Positions 36,386 through 47,390 of a stretch of 64,000 bases of DNA are shown here, piece by piece. The translations under genes were made by a program, and so were the position numbers. The notes beneath the pieces are model-generated. The model was given only the letters and a program-made list of their open reading frames with translations, searched no databases and was not told the DNA's origin. Origin of the DNA: Gnetum montanum (lineage: Eukaryota; Streptophyta; Gnetopsida; Gnetales; Gnetaceae); contig MNCI01003613.1 in assembly GCA_015680685.1 (NCBI GenBank), positions 720,605-784,604 on the forward strand. Direction: 5' to 3'. Positions within the stretch are counted from its first letter, which is position 1; every line of letters begins with the position of its first letter.

Positions 36386-37999
36386 ACACCACCCCAAATG
36401 GGGTTAAGACTAGTTGATACCAAAAGGGGTTAGAGAATACAAAGTGTATAATAGGTATAGTGGACAATGTAGTCACAGTCTTAGGGATGTCTAGCCACAA
36501 AGACTATCATTCTACCAAGATGTCTACATTGCCTAGGTTGGCTATCATAGTGTACCATTGATTATGGTGTTTTGATGAATTGCAGTCGTCTGCAACTTCA
36601 CTGATATGCCTTTGGTTCTCTCCCCAACATTCCTTAGGTTTTCCAAGTCTCTAATTTGCTAATTTATGAACTTTGAAATTTTCCAACCTCAAAAATGTTG
36701 AGGGTGTAGGTATTTATAGGGTTAGGGTTAGCAGAAGATGTAGGGTGGCTGCCATGTGGTAGAGGTAACTGTTGGAACTATGCTCTCACCCAACTACACT
36801 CTTCACTAGGTTGGTGGTGTTGAGCTTTGTTGTACTGTACCAAACATTGTGAGACTATGAGGCTGTGACTACATTTCCAACTACATGTGTATGCCAAGAG
36901 GACTATAAGGTACCTTAAAAAAAAGAAACTTGGAGACTATGTTGTCACATGGGTTGAGCATAGTTACAATTTTGGTGCCAAAACAGGGGTACCAAAAGAA
37001 GCATTTCACTAACTACGCTTGCTAAAGTTGAGTTGAAGCTAAGTTGATGATGTTACCATGCTATGGAGGCTGCTAGAGATTGTTCTGGCTAACTACTCTT
37101 GACTATGCTCTACACTAGAGAATATGTAGTCCCACACTTAAAAAAAATTGCAAATATGACTATGTGCTGACTACGCTCTTCATTGGAGGCTAACTATGCT
37201 CTTCATTGGAGGTTGAGTACGCTCCTAACTGGGGGTAAGCATAGTCTTAACACTTGGAAAAACTTGTGGAAACTAGCTTTCGATTAACTACACTCTCCAT
37301 GAGAGGTTGACTATGCTCTGGACTAGTGGAGAGTGTAGTTCCAACACTTAGAAAAAATTGCAAAAATTGGCTTTTATGTTGGCTATGCTATCCACTAGAG
37401 GCTAACTAAGTTTTGTGGCAGTAAAGAGTGTAGTCCTAGCATTTAGAAAAATTTGTAGCGAATGGTTTTGTGCTAACACTTAGAAAAAATTGCAAAATTG
37501 GCCTTTGTGTTGACTACACTCTCCATGAGAGGCTGATTATGCTCTAAGAAGTGAAGAGCATAGTCCTAACACTTAGACAAAATCACAAAAATTAGATTTT
37601 CTATTGACTATGCTCTCCACTCGTGGTTGACTACGCTCCCAACTGGGGCTAAGAATAGTCTCAACACTTAGTGAAACTTGCAAAAATTAGTGAAAAATGG
37701 CCTTTTTTCTGACTATGCTCTCCATGAGAGGCCAACTACACTCTAGGGTAGTGAAGAACATAGTCTCAAAACTTAGACAAAATCACAGAAATTGGCTTTT
37801 GTGCTAATTATGCTTCTAATTAGGGCTAATCATAGTCTCAACACTTAGTGAAAATTGCAAAAATCAACAAAAAATGGCCTTTGTGCTAACTATGCTCTGC
37901 ACGAGAGGCTGACTATCTCTAGGGTAGTAGAGAGCATAGTCCTAACACTTTAAAAAATTTGCAGTCAGGATGCCGTAGTCCAAATTTTGTGGTGTTTCA
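35993..37999 (-). mobile_element. 5' LTR of the A-type element
   Basis: On the minus strand it runs from TGAAACACCACAAAATTTGG (37999) to GATTGCCATA (35993, terminal CA decayed to TA). It contains hairpin repeats at about 37080-37950, a TATA box at 36711-36718 and a GA microsatellite at 36346-36380. It is longer than its partner because it holds more hairpin units. Confidence 0.8.
36711..36718 (-). promoter_or_regulatory. TATA box of the A-type LTR
   Basis: TATAAATA on the minus strand, equivalent to 752-759 in the young LTR. The partner LTR reads CTATAAATGCC near 26806-26816. Confidence 0.55.
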
Positions 38000-38004
38000 A
38001 TGGA
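38000..38004. repeat. Target site duplication, right
   Basis: ATGGA directly after the terminal CA of the LTR, matching 26027-26031. Confidence 0.8.
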
Positions 38005-38720
38005 ATTTGTCCTTGAGGTGATCAAAACTTAGCTTTAGGCATTATCTTTATGGCACATTCTTTCTGAAAGTGGAAACTGGTACCTTAGTGAGACATACTA
38101 ATTTTGGTACAAGAAAAGGAGGGAACCACCTTCAACATTGGTAGAGTCTCTATTTCCTTCTTAGTCAAGGCCATTGCAGAGGCTTTGAACATACCAAATA
38201 TGGAGGCCAAGGTAGCACACTTGTCCACAAGGTCTGACACAAAAACAAGCAAGTTGTGGCTAAAGTAGGCATATAACAAAGAAAACAAAATATAAAGTGA
38301 GTTGGCTCTAGAAGAGAGGATCTATTTCAAAATCAACACATGGCATCTCTTCCCCACTAAAGGGCTAAATAGAATATCAACCTATGTAGCTAGAGGAAGT
38401 GCATCTTGATGGGTAAATACAATGCCAACCTTGCCCAATTATACTTCATGGAGATTCAAAGGTGATTTGAGGAAAGAAAAGTAGGAAAGCCAATACTTCC
38501 ATTTCCTTGCCTAATCAGAAAGTTATGCAAACACATCAAAATCCTAGGTTACACCAATGACATTCCTAGGAGGGCCCAAAATACTTAATTCTCTAAGTTG
38601 CTCAAACTAGTAGCACCAAAGAAAGGCCTTGATGACAAATAGGAATAACAATGAGAGAAGAAGATAAAACAAGAATCAAAGAAGGAGCCAGAGTAAGAAC
38701 TAGAGCAATGACAAGAGTTG
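38005..38720 (+). pseudogene. B-type accessory gene, part 2
   Basis: It resumes the reading interrupted at 26026. It is collinear with 4690-5330: KAIAEALNIPNMEAKVAHLS near 38168, then LALEERIYFKINTWHLFPT near 38305, GLNRISTYVARGSAS near 38360 and SYANTSKS-type sequence near 38520. The YFKI-x-TWHLFP-x-KGL-x-R segment is the best conserved part, and its product is unknown. It ends in an acidic, Gln/Glu-rich linker (38630-38720). Confidence 0.5.
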
Positions 38721-38989
38721 CAAGTTTGACCACCACTACCACATGATTATAGGACCACAATGAGTCATCTATAGTGAATTTCTAAACCTCTCAATTGGGA
38801 AAGTAGGGATGAATCCAACCTCTTTTGAGTCATTGATGTTGTAGTTCAACATATAGTTTCTATCAATCCATCAAAGGGGTAGATTTCTTTGCAATTAGAA
38901 GGAGAATCCTAGTGGTCATAATAGATCTCTGGAAATCTCACATCTTTCCAAATGATGCTTGAAACAAGAGAGGGTGCCACAATCATGGT

Positions 38990-40370
38990 CATGTAGCACC
39001 AAGATTCCATAGGCATAGAAAAAGTAATAATAGATCATATTAAACAATCCTTCAATGTGCCTGTTGTGCCCTAAATGGACTTAACTAGAACTAGAGATGC
39101 ACAAATGTCAGTTGGAGCTTTGATGACTCTTGCAGTTCATAAGGATGTGCTTGATAGATTATTGTAGACTAGGCAAGTTATGACAACCCTCTTCAACATT
39201 CCTAGTGATGTCACTATAGTACAATTCGATCTCATAGTCACCAAGAAAAATTTGATCATGGCAGAGACCATGGTAGAGCATGCAAAAGTAGTAGTGCATC
39301 AATTACAACAAGAGCTCATCACCCTAAGAGCTAAAAGAAGGGATCCTTTCCAATTCGTTGTGCCTAACTAGTTTGAGTAATTTTGAATAGAGCAGCTAGG
39401 ATAGTTAATTAAGAAAAGTAAAGCAACTAAACAAGAAAAAGAGAAAATTATTTGAAATGCCTCAACCATCAAAGCCCAAGAATATGTTCATGCGAAGGCA
39501 CTAATCATTGCACAGGAAAAAAACAAGTAGTGTGCTATTGACAATGCAAGGTTGACCACTGTCAAGAAGCAAAAAAACATTTTTGAAGAGAGCATCCACC
39601 AATTGAGGGACCAATTAGTGAGGGTCAACCACAACATAAGTAGATTAGCTAGAGAGAACTAAATACTCAGAATGAAGGAGGTACAGGAAATACACCAAAA
39701 GTCTGTAATTAAGATAAGCATGTGGCAGAATGAGGCCAAGAAGCATGAGACAAAAAGGACACTTATGGAACCAAATTGACATGTACAAATAAATTAATGA
39801 GAAGGGAATATAGATGGAAAAGACTTACATCAATTTCATGTTAGCATAGAATTCTAACTAGTAGTCCATCTTGGATAGCTAGGCCCTAGTCCACCAAGTG
39901 GAAGTGAAAAACAAGGATCTACAAATTGAAGATTGTAAAGACTACATGATAACAGCTAATCTTCAGTATGCTAAGCTTGCCATATTAATAGCAAGTTAGC
40001 CTAGAAATGAATTGAAATAGCAAGTAGTAGTCAATGCCTTTTATGAAAAAGAGTTTGTAGATAGAAAATATGTTCTACAAATACTTAATGTGGAAAGATT
40101 AAATTTAGAAACAATTAAGGCTTGCTACCACAGGAAAAGAGATGTAGCCTAGGAATTGGCCAAGAGATTAATAGATTATCATGAATTAACAGAAAAGGTT
40201 AGGGATTTTAAGAAGGGAAGAAGGAAATTTTCAGTGTGGTATGTAAAAGCAAATCAAATATTCATGCAGCTGCAATGTCTATGCGATGTACTAGTTCTAG
40301 CATACATTGGATCATCAGCCTAAATGGTGCATGACCCAAGAATGGAGGAGGAGAAATTGTAAGAACTCCT
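38990..40370 (+). pseudogene. B-type accessory gene, part 3: coiled coil
   Basis: Heptad-like, Lys/Glu/Gln/Leu-rich readings recur: VHQLQQELITLRAKRRDP near 39295, NIFEESIHQLRDQLVRVNHN near 39580 and NVERLNLETIKACYHRKRDV near 40090. DPRMEEEKL lies near the end (40333). This would have been a long coiled coil closing the accessory protein. The young antisense gene also ends in a coiled coil (exon 7). Stops are scattered through it. Confidence 0.5.
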
Positions 40371-40635
40371 AAATTGCTACAAATTTTAGAATCCTATCAA
40401 AAAGTGAAGTGGCCAATGGAAGAGCCACCAACTCTGAGAACTACATAAGCTTCTCCAAGTTTGTTGTTTTGTCATGTCATGTCCATTTTTATAGAGCATC
40501 ATTGCAGCATGAAAGAGTTAGTTTGTGTATTTATTAGAGTTAGTCAATAATCCCATACCTTTCCAATATTTTGTAAAGAAATTGTTCCTCATTTTTTTTA
40601 ACTTGAGGATGAGTTTTCATTCAATCATGAGGCTA
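40371..40635 (+). other. 3' untranslated part of the B-type element
   Basis: Non-coding. The run TTTTTTTTAACTTGAGGATG lies near 40595, shortly before the LTR. Confidence 0.4.
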
Positions 40636-40911
40636 TGATGAGTTGTGTTTTTGTAGGGATCTAATATCGAAGTTGCATTATTAGGTATTTGATATTGGGG
40701 CACAACCTCCAATGTCAGAGATTTGATATTGTCCCTTTCACGATAGCCTATAAATGTCACACTTGGATGCATGGTTTATAGATAGAGAAATAGATTTTAA
40801 ACATAGACATAGAGAAGCTTTGTTAGTTTTCTTCCAGTGCATGCTCATAGTGTGATGTTAAGTGATTATACAGCATCCTTATTTGAGTGTGACATACTTG
40901 GACATGTTACA
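40636..40911 (+). mobile_element. 3' LTR of the B-type element
   Basis: It starts TGATGAGTTGTGTTTTTG and ends CATGTTACA. It pairs with 20186-20477. TATA-like CTATAAATGTC lies near 40750. Confidence 0.65.
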
Positions 40912-42222
40912 TGTTATTTGAGTTTTTGATTTGACCTTTTGATTTTGAGCTTCTATTGCTCATAGAGAGTTGTTCTCATGCCCTAGCATGATTCCTCTAT
41001 TTGAGTTAGCATGCTTCCTTTATTTGAGTATCTCCTTGGAATGTGCCCCTTGCATCTCCATGAAACCTTCATAAAATTAAGAATAATAAAAAGAAAAAGA
41101 ATTAGGATTTCTTAATTTGAAATCATTTCTTTGATTCTTTTTTCTCTTCTTCACCTTCTTCTTCTTGGTGATTAGAAGGCTACCACCTATCTTCCCTTCA
41201 TCATTAGCACCATCATGTAGATTACTTTCATGCTACTCATCCATTTTATACCTAGGATAATCAAATACATTAATACACTTCACAAATTCATCATTGCTAT
41301 AATTAAGAACAAGAATATTTAATTTCTTAAAAATTATATCATTTTCAATGTTTTCACCAATATCAATAATGACTTTCTCACAATGACTACTCCAATAGCC
41401 ATCTTCATTAAACAAATTATCATTATTAGTCTTCCTTCCACTATCAATAACATCAAAAGTTACAACATGACTCTCAATCTCACCATGATCATCACAATGA
41501 TCATGGTGCTCATCATTATCATTAAACAAACCACTATGAAGATGAAGTAAAATAATTGCATTCATTACACTAGCTTCAACATGAGAGACATTACTACCAA
41601 CAATAAGGTAAATCTCATACTTACCTCTTCATCGCCACTCCCATCCATCTTTGGTTCAACTTTGATAAGCAGCAAGGTACCCCTATGCCCAACCATATGA
41701 ATCACTAAGGTGTTCACATGCGATTTGGTTGAATTCCATGGACCTATAGTTATCCAATGCATGAGTTCTTCTAAGAAGTGAAATGGGCATTGAGAACATT
41801 CATTGTCTTCCCAACTACACTTGTGAAGCTTAAGGGTATGGTTTAAGTGTAATTAAGGTACATGATTTTTCTCATTTTATGTTTTATAATTTTAATCACC
41901 TATAACAAGAATGAAAGGTAGATTCATTTATGATATAATTCATTTACTACCTAGCTAGCCTAGCACAAGTACCCATTTCACTTTTTTGGACACATCCTAA
42001 ACACATATAGTGCTGCTGGACTACCAAACATTAAGCATTTCCAGGTTACCAAGAACTATATGTATGCTTGAAGTAGTCATGCTTGTGTTCATTAACAACT
42101 GGAAATTAATTGCTTAATTAAAGTGTATTAAAGTAAACTACATAGAAATAATGTTTATGAAAAGAAACATTAATCTATTCTCAATGTTGCAAGGATTGTC
42201 AAAAGAGTTTGTTTTTATTCTT
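40912..42222. other. Unassigned AT-rich DNA
   Basis: A minus-strand open reading of 110 codons (41233-41565) is rich in Asp, His and Asn (DNDEHHDHCDDHGEIESH) and shows no family that I recognise. The rest is stopped. It may be the interior of the element whose minus-strand LTR follows at 42223. Confidence 0.3.
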
Positions 42223-42510
42223 GTCACACTGCTATGCTTAGGTACATTAGTGTTCGAACAAAGATCCATACACACTCAGACTCTTATTTTGGGGACTTAG
42301 AAAATATTATAACTCTAGAGAAAATAGACTACAAGATATTTGCTACTCTATGCAAAAACTATGAGTCCAAGCGCTATATTTATAGGCTAGTGTATACCTT
42401 GGGATATCAGATATCTGACATCACATCCTGGGCTTCAACATTGGGTATTTGATGTCACAGCTTCAATATCAGATATCTGATATTGGAGCCAGTCAAATCA
42501 TGACTCATCA
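42223..42510 (-). mobile_element. B-type LTR on the minus strand
   Basis: Read on the minus strand it starts TGATGAGTCATGATTTGAC (42510), carries AATATCAGATATCTGATATT and CCCAATGTTGAAG words and CTATAAATATAG, and ends near GTGTGACA (42223). Length and layout match the other two B-type LTRs. The repeats are better preserved here, as the palindrome CAGATATCTG occurs twice. Confidence 0.55.
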
Positions 42511-43030
42511 AACTTGATCTTGAACATGTGGCAATCCAATCTCACCAAAGCTTAAAGATTCAAGATCCAAAATAGGAGTTTCCAATTCCAATGGCTTCTC
42601 CTCTTCAAAGGAATCTTCAACAAGCTTTTCATTGCATTTTGGAGGTATCAACTCAAAAAGGTAAATTCTCCTCCATGTCCTTAACACTAGATTCATCTAA
42701 AACACCATCAAAGTAATCATTCTTCTCCATATTGTACATAGAAGAGTCATCCCTCTCCAATGAGATATCCTAAACTTGTCTTAGAATCTTCTTTTTCTTG
42801 CCACAAGGTATAGAAAAATTGCAAAAATAATGAGAAACATACCTACTCGTGCTACCCTTGATCCTTGTTGAAGAAGTCCATTGATTTTTACTACTCTTTT
42901 TGCTTTGATCCTTCACCCTCCATGAATCATGAGGTAGGAACTTTTCTTGATTAGTAACATACACCATCTTGGACTTGGAAGATCTCTTGATCCCTTTGAT
43001 GGAATTATTTGTTTCCTATCTTGAAATCCT
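42511..43030 (-). pseudogene. Unrecognised minus-strand reading next to the LTR
   Basis: Pieces such as EEEKPLELETPILDLESLS and KDQSKKSSKNQWTSSTRIKG are readable between stops on the minus strand. The charged composition could be a retroelement polyprotein segment. I cannot name it. Confidence 0.25.
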
Positions 43031-45184
43031 TAAGTATTAAGCACTCTATCGCTTAATAAGAGATAGTTAAAAACTCATTCTCTCATTCATTTCTACTTCA
43101 TTAGACCTTTCATCTTCCTTCGTTTCTCAATGACTAGAAGATATATAGTCTAAATGATATTAAAGTTTAAAGTCCCTAGTAAGGATGTTTTGTAGGAGGA
43201 AATAGCTAGAAATAATAATGAGTTGGAAACTAGTAAACTACTAGAAATGATGGATGATACAAAAGATGATTAGAAATTGGCTATCAAACAAGAGGACTAA
43301 TGAAAAAGAAGAAAAATGTAAGGAGGTACTTCATGATAGAGGACTTCATCTCAAACTTCATTAGTTTTTTCCCTCTCTATTACAAATAAGGTAAATTATG
43401 GTAAATTTCTATTTCCTTGCTTACTAGTTATTGTGTTAGGTTTTAATTTCTTTTATTTGTCATTTTAATGATCAAGAAATACTAAATTATTCTAATGTGT
43501 GTTTACATATTTTAAGTCTTTGGAATGTTAGCTCTAGGTTCAACAAATGTTTAGATAAGCACATAGTTGGAATATTTGTGAATATTTGATTGTGATGTAT
43601 TTTGAGAATGTATGAGCATGAATTAATTAGTTTTATGGATGATCAAAATATTGTGCTATTTTATATCATCTTTTAGAATCTTAAGTAGAATATTTTTAGT
43701 TTCAAATGGCATTAAATCCTTGCTTGTAATTCATGGACCAATAGCCTTCTGTTGAACTTCCATTATTTTATCTTGAAATTGTGCTTCCCTTTGAAATATT
43801 AAAGCTCATTTCTTTTGAAACACTCAAGCATCTGAATTGGTACCCTTGATGAAAATCATGAATCTTCTAAAGAAACATGTCTAGCGGAACTATTAGTATT
43901 GTTAATAGAAGACTCTAGTCTCCACACTTGATCTTTGCGTTGCTTTGCAAGGATAGTACCTTGATGATAAAAGAACTTTGACAATCATCTTTGAAAAGAA
44001 CAAGCTAATCCATAAAGGGCTTATAGAGAGCACTAGAATGTATGCATATGCAAGGGGAATATCTACCTAATTATCATCCAAGAAGCCATAATTATATGGG
44101 GAGTCATTTGAGACTCTTACCAAAATATACTCAAGTAACAAGAATTTCCAATCCATGACCCTCAACTAAAAATGAGCAAGGAAGAGCATACTCATCTAGT
44201 AATGTTGTAATAGAGGACATCTATTAGAATCCTTATCTAAAGATGAATTTTATTGGTGAAAGCTCCTAAGCTTTATATGTTATATAAACTTACTTGTGAG
44301 CTCTATTTATATGTTATATTTTTTAACCTATTTTATATTGAGAATGTATCATTTTAAGTATGTGAGGACCTTATTGCAAATATGAGTTGAGAAGTACTAA
44401 AATGGATGTTGATGATCTCTTTTGGTAAGAAATGAAGTATATATTTGCTATTTTTTTGCTTCCCAACATGATTGTCATATATTAGTTTATGATTTGTTTG
44501 TTGTCATATGTGTTTGATCATTTGATATAATAAGATTTCTTGCTTTGTCTTTAAAGTTGAAAATGCATGTTTTACCTACCATCAATTTGCTATCATATTT
44601 CAAAAGGAGGTGAATATTGGATGATTAGAAAACTATGATATTTTGGTTATTCTAATGGCTTATTGACTCAAAGATAGGTTGTATGATCTTCAATACTAAA
44701 ATTTCATCTTTAGATATCAACTAAAAGGCTTGTACCTCATTATTTCTAACCTTCTATGTGAATAAATAAGGGGCAACACTTAATTGGTTTGACATCATCA
44801 ATCCTATGCTATCAATAATAAGTGATGTGTATTTGTTTAAATTGTTTGTTCTTCCCTAGAAAACTTGTACATATCTATATTCTTAGCATACTCAAGTCCT
44901 TCAGTTTTCATTAAGAAACTTTGAAAATCAATGTCCAATTTTGCTTGTGCAATATCTTACTCTATCATATAGCATTGCTTAACTCCTTTTTGACGATGTC
45001 CAAAAAGAGGAAGGAGTTTGGATTACTGTTGATAACTATGATGTGATGTGATGATGAGAACATCATTAATGATTATGGTGATTGTATGTGTGGATGACAA
45101 GTATTATGAGTAATATTGAAAATATATGACTTTAATGAATTCTAGAGATCACTAATCCATTTTCTTAAGTTTTTGAACATCACC
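43031..45184. other. Decayed region, probably interior of a copia-like element
   Basis: No domain could be read. The assignment rests only on the polypurine tract and LTR that follow. Confidence 0.3.
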
Positions 45185-46340
45185 AAAAAGGGGGATATTT
45201 TTGACCTTTTGGTATGTTAAAACCTTAAGAAAATAAAGAATATAGAATGTTTTGAAGATGATGTTCTTGTAGGGCATGAAGGAGAGCTCAAAAAATGACA
45301 CTATAAGAAATCTAAAAGTTAATACTACAAGGACTTAAGGGAGAAGACATGAGTACAAGGATGTCTAAGTGAAGACTACAAGAACTCAAGGGATCATGGA
45401 TGAGTAAAGGAGACTACAATCTAAATGAAGATACTCCAGTGATATAGATGAAGGTTCAAAATCAAAGTTCAAATGTAGAGAAGATGTCTTCCAAAAAAAG
45501 GAGATGTCTCTTATCAAGATAAGATGTCTCCCAAATAAAAAAGACATCTTAGCTAAAATGGAGGCCACCTAGAGAATATGTCTCCCAAAAATAGGAGATG
45601 TCTCTTTACAAGAGAAGATGTCTCCATCTCAGAAGAAACGTCTTCCTAAAATTGAAGTCATTTTTAGAGAGGCATCCTTATCTCAAAGGAGATGTCTACA
45701 CTGGCCATTAGATAGCTATTGCATGAATTTTGAGTTGATTTTGAAAACTCCAAGGCTTTAAGAATACTTAATATTCTTGGGTATTATGCAAGTATTGTAT
45801 ATGAACAATCACTATCAAAGAAATCATTAGATATTGTACTTGTGTACTTTATTTGTCAAATCTTTTGCTTGTTTGGTTATTGAATTGTGAATTATGCTTC
45901 AAAGTATAAGGACCTGTACTTTAGTTACATTTTTCCTTGTAATTTTTATTTCTCTCTTGTTTCCCTATAGGGTTGATGTTCTTCATGTAAGAAGCCATCA
46001 TGATTAATCTTGTCTTAATCCTACAGGATTGAGTGTTTTTGCAACATCAAAATACTCTAGCGTGGAGCTCAATTTGTAAAGGTTGTGGGATCCTTTAAAG
46101 CACTTTCTAAGCTTTTTGGGACCTTGTGGGATTGAGTGGTTTTGCAATGACAAAACACTTCATAGCAGAGGTTAGAATTTATACAAGGTGAGGAATCCTT
46201 CAAACAACATTTCAAAGAAACAAAGTCCGAAGGTGTGCAAGCGATATACCCTCCATGTGTGGACTCCCAAGTTGGGGAACCATGTTAAAATTGAGTGTGG
46301 TTTTGTGGTTGTTAATGTTTTTTGTATACTTATTTACCCT
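45185..46340 (+). mobile_element. Ty1/copia-like polypurine tract and 3' LTR
   Basis: AAAAAGGGGGATATTTT (45185-45201) is followed by TGACCTTTTGGTATG, the usual look of a copia 3' end. Inside the LTR, 45420-45700 holds repeated GATGTCTCCC and GGAGATGTCTC words, probably decayed from the palindrome GGAGACGTCTCC. Further on TTGTGGGATTGAGTGGTTTTG and a diverged copy alternate (46020-46180). The right end is approximate. Confidence 0.45.
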
Positions 46341-46369
46341 CCCCTAAAAGTCCTCTGATCCTCACCTAA

Positions 46370-47390
46370 GTTTTGATTTACTCTTTATTAATGTAAAAAT
46401 AATGTATTTGGAGCATGTTATGAGGGTTTCTTGGGCTTGTCTTCCTTCAACATATATTATGTAAAGGAAATCCAACACTACCACAATAGTTAGGCCTATA
46501 CACAACTAGAAGAGATGGCTAGTTACATTCTTGTCTTAAGTTACATAATAGCCATTGCTTGCCTATATTGACTTTGCAACTTCATGCTATTATGACCTCT
46601 AATGTGATGATATAAATGCCTTAGGTCAAACACCCAAAAGTATCTCAAGAGACATGTATGTTATCACAGTGTGCCCTTTTGGGTATTATTATAATAATTA
46701 CATGATTTGTTACAAAGTGATATCATCTTTATTATTAAATGAGTCCATTTGGGTATGGGGATGTGATAATGAATCTTTTACCTATTTCTATATCTTCTTT
46801 TCCTTACTTCAATTTTATTAACATATTTTCATTTGGTGGATTGAAGTGGTGAATTTCAATGGATTCTATTTTGATTGTTATGAAATATATAGTTTTTCAT
46901 GATTTTTATTACTACATTGCATGCCCAGCCCATGAAATTTATGTATGTTGTAATCTAATGTCACAATGAATCTAGGGTTGCAACATAAGCTTCTATGAAA
47001 GGTAAGCATATTTTTAAAGTGATGTAGCATGAATGATATTGACATAAATGATATTAGAAGAAGCAACTAGTTGACATTTTGAACATGCATGGGCATGTTT
47101 ATGATAGACAATTGATAAATTTTCAACATATAAATCATGGTAAGTTAACATTGGAGGATTTCATTAACATAGTTATAGGTTGTTGAGTATTATAATACCA
47201 ATTACAAATTTTTGATTAAAGCCTTAGGTACTTTGGAGAAGTTAGAAACCTAGGATACTTATAAGATTAATGCTAAATAAAAATGTAGCTAATAGGTAGT
47301 GATCATTACTAAGGATGGTCTAAACAGACAAGGTTTCCAACCAAGTGGTCTTGATGACTAGTTTAATTTAGTGTCAATTGCATATGTAAC
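46370..47390 (+). mobile_element. C-type LTR fragment
   Basis: It is similar to 17370-17960. Its end (47210-47390) matches 13590-13770. It directly precedes the next C-type LTR start. Confidence 0.45.

Larger units (their letters stand above)
26032..37999 (-). mobile_element. A-type LTR retrotransposon, nested, non-autonomous
   Basis: The element is 11,968 bp and lies on the minus strand: 5' LTR 35993-37999, gag 34580-32713, protease (split, partly mis-oriented), two minisatellite blocks around a plus-strand gene (30001-30902), polypurine tract and 3' LTR 27789-26032. It is flanked by the duplication ATGGA and inserted in the accessory gene of the B-type element. No RT, RNase H or integrase is visible between protease and 3' LTR, so it probably moved with help from full-length relatives like the one at 55199-64000. 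The two LTRs have diverged visibly, so the insertion is old. Confidence 0.8.

Noticed and set aside
36190-36500. Minus-strand ORFs with SLSLSLSL runs
   Set aside because: The run is the translation of a GA/TC microsatellite in the A-type LTR.
41233-41565. 110-codon Asp/His/Asn-rich minus-strand ORF as a gene
   Set aside because: No recognisable domain, AT-rich codons and decayed surroundings. Mentioned only as unassigned sequence.
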